From Allodiplogaster sudhausi (taxonomy: Eukaryota; Nematoda; Chromadorea; Rhabditida; Diplogasteridae), in assembly GCA_945643635.1 (NCBI GenBank), contig CALZFC010000029.1, positions 2,873,501 through 2,937,500 of the forward strand: DNA of 64,000 nucleotides, written 5' to 3'. Made by a program: the position numbers and the translations under genes. Position 1 is the stretch's first letter. Every line of letters begins with the position of its first letter. Below are positions 43,125 through 55,820 of the stretch, in pieces. The notes below the pieces were generated by a model. It made no database searches. It had not been told where the DNA came from and saw only the letters and a program-made list of their open reading frames with translations.

Positions 43125-44411
43125 AGAGAGGAGAGAGAGAGAGAGAGGAGAGAGAAGAGAGGCGAGAGAGAGAGAGGGAGAAAGAGAGAAGTAAATGAGC
43201 TTGATAGTGACGAATAAGACGTGTATCACTTGCCATTATTGTGGTTGGAAACGTGCGTATAATCTACGGTTTATTATTGCTGCTTAACAGTATTGATTCT
43301 CATTTTTTTAGTAGACAATACTGTGCCCTACCAAATGCCGCATTTTTTGGTAGAAACATAGAGCACAATATGTTGCATTTTTGCAATAATTTTCTCGCAA
43401 GATGACAGCGCTCTTTATCCACTGCTTGAGACACTTTTTTTCAGTTTGTGCAATATAAACCGGAATTATCAACTTCTAGCTTAAATCATAATATTAGTTC
43501 ATGTTTCAAAGAACGACTGTATACTGCAAATTCTGTCTAAAAATGCTATTTATTATGGAAATATGAAATGATGGCTCCATAGCCAACTTGTGCCGTATTC
43601 CGGTCTTGTCATGAATCAGAAACTGTGAAAAAGGGGATACCATAGCCGTCTCGTTGTTTGAAATCTATGAGTTTCCCAAAGCTTTTCCCTAAATCAGGGG
43701 GCCTCATCTTCTTGTTCAGTTTGGCGACACCTTGCGCGTCGCGACGCGGTCGGCCGAGTCCGATGACCGGCTGAGTAACGATGAGAGCCTGCTCAACTCG
43801 CTCGTCATCGATGCCGGCAACAAGGGCATCTCGATTCCTAATCTATGGATGCAAAGCAGACTCTCGGGAATTGACGTATGTGTTTGTCGGGAAATTTAAA
43901 TTTTTTTTGGCCCCCTCCCAACCTCCCACTTTAAATAGTCAGTCGTTAGGCTTGTAATTAGAAAATTAATGGTATAAATATAGATTGCTTTTAGATCGAC
44001 AGAGCGCTTAAATCACTCGAGCAGAAGAAGCTCATCAAAGCTGTCAAGGTATCATGTAAATGTACTACTTACAAGAAATTATTGTTTTTCTCCTAATCTG
44101 CAATGATGATAATAGTCTAAAAGAATAAATTTTTTTATTAAGAATAATTAAGCTGTAGACGAACTACAAATTTTTAATGCTTGATATTGTTTCACTTTCT
44201 TAAGTTCGTCGGCCAGATGAGGGCCTTCTACATGCCGTACGACGCGGTTGAGGACGCGAACTCCAGCGACCATGAATTCGACTCGGAACGCCAGCGCAAC
44301 GAGGATCGCTACATGGCTAGCCAGCGCTACAGGGAACAGTGCATCAATTCGGTGTGTAAAGAAGCTCAGGAGGAACTCGTCAATTCGCTCAATAACACTT
44401 CGATTGATTAA
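42937..44411 (+). CDS. RPC6-like (POLR3F N-terminal) copy F, intact four exons
   Basis: Exons 42937-43083, 43720-43875, 43995-44048 and 44205-44411 join in frame to 187 residues, and all donors and acceptors are canonical. Exon 1 encodes MESRLMSLLESEPNGVDVNE and LGASASDATVALNALLADHR, the first winged helix of Pol III subunit RPC6. Exons 2-3 carry LLNSLVIDAGNKGISIPN and IDRALKSLEQKKLIKAVK, the second. Exon 4 has AFYMPYDAVEDANSSDHEFD and a charged tail ending NNTSID-stop. This is the cleanest copy with no inserted element in its introns, so it is the best candidate for an expressed gene. It ends at the same point as C, D and E, well short of full RPC6, so the terminal parts used for contacts elsewhere in Pol III are missing. 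Confidence 0.78.
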
Positions 44412-45143
44412 TTATTTAATTAATTTGATTTATTCACGTGACTTCCACATTGTATGATATGGTATGTAAATAAACATGGCTTACGGTATACATGACAGTG
44501 TGGGCACACTGTAATTAGAAAGTGCTCATATGACGGGTAGTAGAGAGAAGAAGGACATGACTGCTGATTAGCCATGGCACTACAAAGAGAGCTTTAGCTG
44601 TTCGGATGAAGATGGAATGGTTGTGGATGGTTGAGAAATGACAGTAGCCATGAGTACCGAGAATTGCGGAAATGATTGTAGTGTGAGGTCTGAAAATTGT
44701 AAGACGTCTGCGCCCGAATTGGTAATCAATGTGGATGTTGTACACATCGTGATAAGAAGATGGCTGCTGCTGATGTGTCGTAGTCAACTTAACAGAATGA
44801 TATCTTTAAAATGAGATATAAAAAAATGAGGCAAAAGGAAGAGGTCTGACCCGGCTTACTCATAATGACCTAGCGCTAAACGAGATTTCGCAAACGTCGC
44901 CCGCTGACTACACTCCCTACACCACACGCGTCACACGCCGTCATTTCGTATATTGTTTTGGGTATTTGGTTTTCTTTTGTTGATGAGTTTTTCACGAGTT
45001 TTCGTGTTTATTTGCGCTTCATTTTCGCATGATTCACATCTTCGGATTAATATTCTTATGAGAATGACGTTCGGTTCTACGTTCTTGACGTTTATTTTTG
45101 GTTATATTTTTATTTGGACTTTCATCTGCAAGTCAGATTGGCA
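44412..45143. promoter_or_regulatory. 3' flank of copy F and 5' flank of the RBBP6-type gene
   Basis: Positions 44445-44600 repeat the 3' block of the other RPC6-like copies (ATTGTATGATATGGTATGTA, TGACAGTGTGGGCACA). From about 44850 the sequence is the presumed promoter and 5' untranslated region of the RBBP6-type gene. A TTTCATCTGCAAGTCAG stretch lies just before its start codon and may include a trans-splice acceptor. Confidence 0.4.
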
Positions 45144-48100
45144 ATGTCGTCGATTCACTACAAGTTTCGTACGACTCTCGAGTACAAGACGCTCGAGTTT
45201 GACGGACTCGCCATCTCGGTCGCCGATTGCAAGCGCGAGATTTGCGCCAAAGAGAACATCAAAGCCGAGTCCTTCGACCTCGTCCTTCATGTCAGCCGTT
45301 TTCCGTTGTTATGCCAAGTATTTTCTTCATCGGCCTATTGATCGATTGTCTTGGCAAACCGCCAAAATCTAATATGTGCCTTTTTTCTACTTCGCGCCCC
45401 GAAATGCAGACAAGAAGTTGATTTGTTGAAGTGCTACATGATTCTTGTCAAGGGCCTCAAAAAGTACTCAAACTGCTTCTTTCAAATCCATTAAATAATA
45501 CCTGATGATACTCCTAGTTTAGAAATTCCGTTTTAAGTGATGTTATCAGTTGAAATTATACGTTAGAACTATATCACACTCAATATATTGCCCGTAACCT
45601 TTTACGATATTTCCTCCACAAAATTTGCATTAGAATTGATTTCAAGCGCTTATTTAACATGAGAAACACGAATAGAATATGTGTATTGCATCCATACGTA
45701 ATTTTTAATAGGTTATAGTGCATGCAAATGGATTTTATATTGGTTGATTCGACTATTTTTTTCCGGAATTATTTTGGTTATTTTTTTTCTTTTTCAGAAT
45801 GCACACACGAAGCGTAACTACACAGGCGACGCGCTCATCCCTCGCAACTCTTCCATCATTGTCCAGCGAATTCCGCGCGAGAATGCGGAGAAGCTGCCAA
45901 AGATTCAGTGCGTCGTATTTACTTACTTTGATAACATTAATATATTTACTAACTTTAATTACCTTAATGTATTTACTGAATTTGATATCTTTAATGTTCT
46001 CGCCTTATCCTTTGCCATATATATGTCAGGACACGATGAATAGCATGAAATACAAAGAAATACGGAAAAGAAGAAAAAAAGCTTGCTGTATATTATTGCA
46101 AAAACTTTACTTTCGTCATGGATAAATGTCATTGCGAGACATGAATGAAACTTTGGATTAGATGCTTTTTTTAACAATGAAAATTTTTGCACGAAACCAT
46201 TGAACCTGAAGTACGAGGCACTTCTTCTCGATGTTCAAGAAATGGATTTTAATTAGCGTTGATTAATTCGTCTATTTTTTCTTCTTCTCTTCCAGGGGCG
46301 CCAACAGTGGATTGGTGACTCGTGGCTGCGGAGGAAGCTCGAGTATGGCGAGCGAAGTGGCTTCTCATGTTGATTCGGTGAGTTGGCATTTTGCCAGGAT
46401 TACTGCAAGGTGACATATATATATAGTATGTTACTACATTGAAACTACGGTAGTTGTTGTAATCTAAGAGAAGAACAGTACGATAAAGTTAATTTTGAGA
46501 TTTACTTAAAAAAAGGTAGCTAGTTCGAACTAATAAACTGTAATTTTTGTCATTTTGTGGGGTTATTTTATAAATTGGCTTTTTACATTAATTTCTTTTC
46601 AGTCAACATTCGAGCAACTAAGCGAAAGTCAGAGACTAGAACACATCAAAGAAGTCTCAACGAAGGCGTATCAGTCATCCAAGTGAGTGACCACTTCTTA
46701 AAAAGAACATTTAATATTTTACATTCTGTTAAAACTAATGATTCCGGATTAGCAAGCATTATTCTAATTATTTTAGGCAAGATTAAGTTCGTTTATGAAA
46801 ATTAAATAAAAAAAAGACTAAATAAACCCAAGAAAAAGAGTTCTTTTCAGTTTCCAAAAGCGCACGAACACCATCATGTCCGGCCCGCCACCGCCAACCT
46901 ACACGTGCAACCGTTGCTACCAACCGGGTCACTGGTACAAGAACTGCCCAATGGTAAACACACATACACTCTTTCGACATCATCATGGAAATGGAATACA
47001 GGAAGTGACCAACGCATCCGAGATTCCTCTCATTTCATACCGACACACGAGTTGGTGGTGGTTGTCTCGTGTGAATGCTCTAAGATTTCTCTCTCTCTCT
47101 CTCCTTTTCTGTTCTCCGTTTGATAAGAGAGGAGACATCTTTATATTTCCTCTTCCATTCCATCCTCCCTTTCCTCTTCTTCATTGGTCACTCGTTGCTG
47201 AGATGTCGTTTTCACTCTATTCCGACAATTGACTTTGAACTTGACCACCAAATTCAAAATATGGTCATGTCTTGTTTGATAGACATTTGTGATGTCTACG
47301 ATGACATTTGTAATTTCTAACGTAGACTGAAGCCGACATCTCAGTAGCAACCGCCGGGTATGAGGTCGCATAGGCAAGAAAGTCTCAGGTTAAAGGATTG
47401 CGGCACAGATAAGGAGACGGCTGATTGTGACCCCGAGTTGCCCGGCGGTGTGGCGTAGACATTATTATCACTGTTTATATCACACAAAACTCACACACAC
47501 AAACACGAATACTCTTGTATCATTCGGCAGGGACATAAGATATTCGGTCTTAAAAGAGCAAAAAAATAAACTCAATTTGAATTCGCGCCGTTTTGCCTGA
47601 CACAGGCACGATAGCATTTTTATGATTTTAGAGACACACGACTACAATCTTTAGGAAAAAAATTGTCAAAATAGATTACGCTTGAGTTTCAAAGCTCCTT
47701 CAAGTCACTCTGTTGTTCCTGTCGAATGTTATTATTCCACATTTCCTTTTCCTCATTCATTACGGGTACCTGATACGGTTGCATTGCAGATTCACACGGG
47801 AGTTTTCTTTTTCTTTTGCGAATACGAGTATATCATATTTCAATCACCAGTACTAAAGTGAAGATAAACATGCTCTACATAAGAATGTGATGTTTCTCTA
47901 TCCACCTGTTTCTATAGTAGTAATAATAATAATACGTAAAACTGAAATTCGAGCAATACGTTATTTATAGTAGTGGAGCCCGCTTTCTATTTACAAATGT
48001 TGTCCGAACTGGTGAATTTTTGCGTAGCAAACGAGGGCTTTTTTTTTATACGCTGAAACCTTTAGAATGTTTTTGGAGGCATTTCAAACAACAGTTTTAT

Positions 48101-50621
48101 ACCACTAACCAAGAAATCATTGCTTGAGATAGGATTTCAACGCTATTTAGAAACCTGCGCAGCGGGCGGATTTAGGCGGGAAATTCAAAAGAGGGGACTT
48201 GCAGCTGAACATCAAGCGGACGACCGGCATTCCGGGCGATGAGCTCATGGAGACGACCGCGGATGACCCCATGGCCATGATGACGTCATCGGGGAAGTAC
48301 GTCGTGCCCATCATGCACTGGAGGGCGCGCAACTCGAAGAAGCCGGTGAGGGGGATACTGTAGGATTGGACCGGATTATGGGATGCGCGTGAGGGATTAC
48401 TGTAAGACAAATCTGTGGTGACTTGTGTTTGTGACCTGAAAATAGAATTTTATTTTAGAATTTCTTTTTTTTAGAGCTAGCTGAAGCAATAGATTCAGAT
48501 AAAAGAACAGGCTTTAAAATACAAGCAAAATTGGCGGGAAAATAAATTAAAAAAAAAGAAAAGTTTAGGTGTCCGAAGCGGAGCAAGCTGCTGCCTCGCG
48601 CACACTGCCGGCCGAATTGACGTGCCCGCTTTGCAGCAATCTTCTCAAGGTTGGAGGGGAAATGGGTGCCTGACGGGAGGGTCGGTTGGAGTTTGTAGAA
48701 TCATTTCGCTAATCATGGTAAGGGATGTAGGACAATAGAAGTCGTTCGAGCATCCAAGAGAAAAAGCTTGAGGTTTTGACACATAAATTCATCGCTTTCG
48801 GACAAAGCTACAGGGTGTTGTTTGTTTCTCCAACATATAGTGATGATTATTACCTCAGGATGAAAAGGAGATTACTGTAAGATAGCATATTGTTGTTTCT
48901 AAAGGATTACTGTAAGATAGCATATTGTTATTTCTAAGGATTACTGTAAGATAACATATTGTTGTTTCTAAAGGATTACTGCAGGATGGCATACTTTAAT
49001 GGGTTTGTAAATGGCTACTGTAATAGAGTATGCTATAATTTACGGCCTGATTTAGGAAGCCATGCTGACCGTGTGCTGCGGCGACTCCTTCTGCGCCGAG
49101 TGCGTGTACACGAAGATACAGGAGAGCGACACGCGCGCGTGCCCGGGCGCGAGCTGCAAGCGGGAACAGGTCCTGAGAGGAAAGCGCGCGAATTAAAGGA
49201 GCCAACAAAATTCGGATTTGAATTCGCGCCTTTTTGCAAGTCATTTATTTTATATTGCAAAAAAATGTGTATTCATGAAAAGACGTATAAACTTTATCGA
49301 ACCTAGTACTGCAAAAAAAATTATATTTATAATTTAACATTTATAAAGTAATTTTCTCATCTTTTTTTTGCTCCAGCTCGGCCTCGATCAACTCGTACCG
49401 AATCTGAAGGTGCGCCAAGCGTGCGAAGCATGGGCAGCCGGTGGAGCAACCGGCGGAAGCACTCCGGGACAGGACCAGGTTGGGAAAGTGCTCTCTCTCT
49501 CTCTCTCGCTCGCTCTCTCTCCGCCGTCTCACTTTTTCTCCTGCTCTCTCTGTCCCTCTCTCAATTTTTCTCTCTCTTTTTTTCTTTCTCTCTCTCTCTT
49601 TCTCGCGCGCTCTCTCCTCTGTCTCTCTCTCACTCTCTCTCTCTATCTATCTTTCGCACTTTTTCTCTTGCTCTCTCTGTCTCTCTCTCAATTTTTCTCT
49701 CTCTTTCTTTCTCTCGCGCTCTCTTTCTCTCACTTTATTATTATATTTGGAGTAATGTAGTGTACTTCATTATATAGTGCATGATTTTAGAGCCGAATTT
49801 CGTAATCTAAGCAATATCACGTAACCATCCAAAAACATAAGCAAAATGACGTGTACTTTCTAGCCGCCACCCCAACAACAACAGCAGCAGCAAGCCGTTC
49901 GTATCCGAATTGGCATTCAAGCTCAGCAGCGGCAGAGTAGCCAGTCACCGGCGCAAGTAGACTCTGTCACAGAGAGTACTGTAGTGGTGCAGAACCAGCC
50001 AAAGGTACGGTAACGCTAGTCTTAGGGGTATACGGTAGAATTTATGTTATTTAGAAAGAGTTAATTACTCTTACTGTAGAATTTTTAATAATAAAAAAAA
50101 AAGTAAATAACTCTTATATTTTTTGATAAGAAAAAAAAACTACTCTTACGGTTGAGAATTAATGATTGAAAAAAAGTTGATGAATAATTAATTTCTTCAG
50201 CATTGTAAATGATGGATGATGTGAAGGAAAAAATTAAAAAAAAAAAGTTTTTTTTTTCAGATTCCCGGAATGACTCCTTCATTGGAGTGCGTGACAGCAC
50301 CACTGACTCTTCCGCCTGCCATGGGCATTGCCCCTCAAGATGCTCAGCAGGTGGCCTCGTCGATGAGCCTCCAGGGCCAACCGGGTACCCTCCAGGGGGG
50401 CCCTCAGGGTACGCTCCAGGCAACCCCAACCCCGTCTGATACGGGAGCACCAGCCCCTAGTGGCCTGCCACCAACTCTTGGAGTTCTTCCGGGTGAGAAC
50501 CTCCTCGAAGGAGCGAGAGCCTCCCCGTCGCAAGGCATTCCGCAGGCTGATGGTGGAGTGCTGCCAGCAGGACCGATGGCCATGTCCATCTCGGACGTGG
50601 CAGTCATGCAACAAGGTTAGA

Positions 50622-50661
<40 letters not shown>

Positions 50662-50724
50662 AGGATAGAGAGAGAAAGGGAGAGAGTGACAGGGATAGGG
50701 GAGTGAAAAAGAGTTGGATGTGAC

Positions 50725-50763
<39 letters not shown>

Positions 50764-52424
50764 AATGGAGAGAGTAGTAAGGAGAGGGAGAGAAGACAGC
50801 CAGAGAGGGATATGACAGAGAGAGAGAGAGAGAGAGAGAAGTATAGATTGGTTGAAGTAACTAGCCTTCATCATTTTTTTTCCTTGAACCCTTCCTAGGA
50901 GTAGCATCGGCATCCGGATCGAGCTTGACCTCTACCGTAACACTGGTGCCGACCTTCCAGCCCAATGTGCCGCCTCCTCCGATCTACTCCACGGCCGTGC
51001 CTCATCCCAACATTGTGCCAACAACTGTCATACACTTCCCGATAGGACAGGGATTCAAGTTGGTTCCTCTCTATTTTTTTTTTGAAATCAAACTAATGGT
51101 GCATTTTCTTTTATTAAAAAAATAAATAAATAAGAAATAGAGTAAGTAATAAAAAAGTTTCGATTAAATAAATAAATGAATAAAAATTTTCCAGTCCTTT
51201 TGGCGTCCCAATGACGGCTGGAGGCGCGGCAGCGCAACTCTTTGGCACCGTGGTCCCGCAAGCGAATCTCAAGGAGGCCTACGAAGAGTACCGCAAGTCG
51301 AGCAGGAGGAAGGAACGTGAGCAGCGAGAGAGAACGCCCAAGAAGAAGAGGAGAAAGCGGTTGGTATTTTGGGGGGTTTAGGAAGAGATTTTGTTAATTT
51401 TTTTTATATATATTTTAATTTAATCTTATATAGAAAATTTTTATTTAAGGTAGGATTATCAAAATGGGAATTGTTTCGCAGTTTTGAATGCCTTTTTATC
51501 GGGTAGAATCAAGTGAAATTTGCGCCATGCTGAGGCCTTTTGTTTTCTATTTAGAATGGTTTATAAAATTTGTTTATCACTGGATGAATAAATAAACTGA
51601 TAAATAAATAAAGCTGGGCGGTCGATGGACCCAGCGATATTATTCATATGTTTCGAAAAACAATTTTTTTTTGCAGTTCCCGACGTATTTTTAATCTTCT
51701 AATCAATTTAGAATTTCTTAATTAATTAATTAATTAATTAGATTACATTAAATGCATCAGTCTCATATTTTGCAGTTCCCGAACGTATTCATCATCTTCT
51801 TCGTCTTCTTCATCCAGCGGCTCCTCGAGCTCGTCGAGTTCACGCGAGCGAAGCAGTCGCAAGGTATGGAGCAGGAGGGGACTAGCAGAGATGGTACAGG
51901 GCCGGAAAATAGGAGAGATGGGACAGGGCCGGAAAATTGGAGAGATGGTACAGGGCCGGAAAATAGGAGAGATGGGACAGGGCCGGAAAATTGGAGAGAT
52001 GGGACAGGGCCGGAAAATTGGAGAGATGGGACAGGGCCGGGAAATTGGAGAGATGGGACAGGGCCGGGAAATTGGAGAGATGGGACAGGGCCGGAAAATT
52101 GGAGAGATGCGACAGGGCCGGAAAATTGGAGAGATGGGACAGGGCCGGAAAATAGGAGAGATGGGACAGGCCCGGAAAATAGGAGAGATGGGACAGGGCC
52201 GGAAAATTGGAGAGATGGGACAGGACCGGAAAATAGGAGGGCAGCGATCTAATGGAATTTCCTTTAATTCCTTGGCGTGATTCAGTGCATGAGTCAATAG
52301 TAACACTTTAACTAGTATTTCGATTCTGTCTGTCTCATTCACTTTCTTTCTCTCTCTCTCTCTCTCTCTATCTCTTACTTTCTCTCTCTCCCTCCTCTCT
52401 CTCTATATCTCTTACCTTCTCTTA

Positions 52425-52460
<36 letters not shown>

Positions 52461-52752
52461 ATTTCTAAAAAAAGACTGAGCAAGAGTGATAAAATAGTAA
52501 TGACAAACAAATGGTTTCTAACCATAAGCGCTACTTCGACCCGACCCTTACCGGTGGTTTGCATTGGAAGCCAAATCATAAAGGAACTGTGATATCAAAC
52601 CATCTGATGCAGTTAGGATATTTGATATGTAGAGAAGTATAATTGTTTTGTGAGGCGCCATTTAAAATGGAATTTAGGAAGTAGTTCATTTATAGATGGA
52701 GCAAGAGTCTCTCTCTCTCTCTTTCTCTCTTTCTCTCTCTCTCTCTCTCTAA

Positions 52753-52787
<35 letters not shown>

Positions 52788-55772
52788 GGATGATCGTCAC
52801 CGCCGTGAGTACGACGACCGCGGTGGTGGCTACCCTCGTCGCGGCAGCTACGCCCCTCGCCATCCGCGCGGCTCCTGGCAGGAAGGCGGCCGAGGAGGAT
52901 TTCACCGAGATGGAGGGTACGGTAGTTAAATAAATTTTGAATTTCCCGCCACAATTAGGTTGTTTGTAGATTTATGGATAGTTGAACAATTTTTGTTGTC
53001 ACTTTCTCCTTGATTACTTCCGCCAATTCAACGGGGCTAGAATTGGCGAAGTTGTTGAAAAATAACACTTCACTTTATGGAAGAATCGATCCGCACTTGG
53101 GAAGACGAAAGAGCTCAAATTGATTTTAATGAACGTTCTTATTTCATTATATATAGTAACATTTGAAAAAGTTATTCTAATTGTTACTTTAAAAGAAAGT
53201 ATATATCCTGACTGCCTGCACGAAGACTCTGACAGCTTAAGATGCCTCTAATTACTTAATTACTTTAAATAATTATTCTAATTAATTAGTTAAAGTATAC
53301 TTTTTAATTATTTAATTAAAGTAGTTAAAGTATACTTTTTAATTATTTGATTAAAGTAGTTAAAGTATACTTTTTAATTATTTAATTAAAATAGTTAAAG
53401 TATACTTTTTAATTAGTTAATTAAAGTGTTCTTCTTTTTTTTAAGGCGCCCACCCTACGGCGACCGGCGCTATCCACCGCCGCCACATCACATGATGATG
53501 GGGCAGCCCGGGGTTCTTGGAGGGGGAGGGATGGGGCCCATGATGCACCCCCAGCAAGGGGGCATGGCACAGATGCAGATGCAGCAGCAGCAGCCGCAAG
53601 GAGGCTTCCCACCGCCAGGGGTGGTACGAGATACTTTTACAATTATGGCTTTACACAAGTTTAAAGGAGTACTAGAGTAATAGAACTTGAATTCAATCTA
53701 ATAGAGATTTCTTGATATGGCTCGTTTACGAGGTAGAGTCAAAGTTTTTATTACTGCGTAAATTTAAGGGGTGATGCGATGTTTATGACGATAGGCGGTG
53801 GCGCGAGTTAAAAGTAGGAATTAAAAAATAATAATTGAAATATAAAAAAAGTGTCGATATTAATTGTGTAGTAAATAAAATAATAAAAAAAGGCTTGTTA
53901 TTAATTGGGTAGTAAATAATGATGGATTAAAAAAGTTTCGCCACTAATTAATTGTGGGAATTAATTAACTACTAATTCTACTAATTAATCGACTACTAAT
54001 TGTAACTTACAACAGAGGCCATCCTCGCTGCTGGGCGGCACGATAGAGCCACCGCCAAACTACGAAGGAAACCTGCCGGACTTTCTGCGAGATGACCACA
54101 ACCAGGGAGGCCACCATCATCACTATGGAGGAGGAGGATACAGGGGAGGATGGAGAGGAGGAAGAGGCATGGGACAGAGGAGATACGGAGGAGACGAGAG
54201 GAGAGAGTATGAGGTTGGTGTGGAAGAGAGAGAGAGAGAGAGAGGGATAGAATTAGAAAAGATGGAGGGAGAGAGAGAGAAAGAGAGAGCGCGAGAGGGA
54301 AAGAGTGAGAGTGAGTGGGAGGGAGAGAGAATGAGAGAGAACGAGACTTGAAATCGAGAACATTTTAGCCTCGACGTGGCTACGATGATCAGAGAAGGGA
54401 GCGGGGACATCGGGACGATCATAAGGTACGGAATTTGTTTTTATGGAAAGCAAATGTTTAATTCAAAAAATATTTTCTTGAGAATCTCACCCTTAATGAT
54501 ATTATAAAAAAAATGTTAAAGTTTTTTATACATATATTTTATTTACATTTTTTATTTAGTTGTTAAATCGCTTCTTTTAAAATGAGCAAAAGTCATATTG
54601 ATTGGTTTGTTCAGTACGACAGACGCCCTGAAGAATCCTCCGGCCGATACGATGCAGAGAAGAAAACCAGCCGGGGCGGCGAGAGAGGAGAGACGTCCAG
54701 ACACAGCAGACGGGCAGACAGTGAGGATCGACGGAGAGAGGAAGAGATTGAGGCGAGCATCAAGGAGATGGAGCAGGTTGGGCGCAGGATTTTTTTAAAG
54801 AATTTAATTATTTAAAAAAAGATTGAAATGTAAAAAAAATAATGAAAGTAATCAAAAAAATAATTATAAGAATAATTAATTTTTCATTAATTTAATTTAA
54901 ATAAATTCATATTTATATAATAGCTATTGCTTTCGACTATTGTATAGAAGTTCAACAGACATAATTCAAGGTTTGGCGACCAGAAATATTGTCTAGAGAT
55001 AAGAGAAAGTGTGTGATATCAGAAATAGTATATTGGTATTGTTTTAATATTTAAAACAAACTTAAATCTCTTAAAAATATAAGAACATAATTATACTAAT
55101 ATTTAAAAGAAAGTGAATATATTGATTATATATTGATTGAGAAACATGAAGAAGAAAATTTATTTATAAAAAAAATTTTTTTTAGTACGAACGAAATCAC
55201 CATCACCGCCGCCGTGGAAGTCACTCGACTGAGGAAGAAGAGGATGATGAGAGAAGGAGGCGACGAGGAAGCGGAGACTCGGAGAGAGGCAGAGAAAGAG
55301 AGAAGGAGAGAGAGCGGAGGAAGGAGAAGGAAAGGAAGAGGAGGAAGGAGGCAGAGAGGGAGAAGGAGAAGGAGGAGAAGCAGCCGCCACAGTCGGCGAG
55401 AGAGGAAGAGGAGGAGAAGGAGACGGTGGAGAAGGTGAGGAGAGAGAGAGAGAGAGAGAAATATGCAGAGAGAGAGAGAAAGAGGGAGGGAGGGAAGCTA
55501 AGAGAGGGAAGAGAAAGAGAGAGAGAAAGGTGATATGAAGAGATAGAGAGAGAGGAAGGGAAATTAAGGGAGCGTGAGAGGAAGAGAAAATGAGAGAGTA
55601 ATGAAGAGCGTGGGAGAGCATATAGAGAAAAATGCTGTAGGCTCCACCACCGACAGCGGAAGAGCTGTCCGAAGCGGATAACGAGGAAGACGCTGTAGAA
55701 GCGGGCACTGTTAAGAGAAGGAAGAGCCTAGAAGGCACGACGGCAACGGTAAGGAGTTTATAGCTATATATC

Positions 55773-55820
<48 letters not shown>

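Noticed and set aside
47426..47475. H/ACA snoRNA with terminal ACA
   Set aside because: The distance from the internal loop to ACA is about 26 nt instead of the usual 14-16, and no second hairpin or H box is evident.
55133..55738. Serine-rich protein on the minus strand opposite RBBP6 exons 20-21
   Set aside because: It is the antisense shadow of the Lys/Glu/Arg-rich RBBP6 coding sequence. The + strand has matching splice sites and phases.
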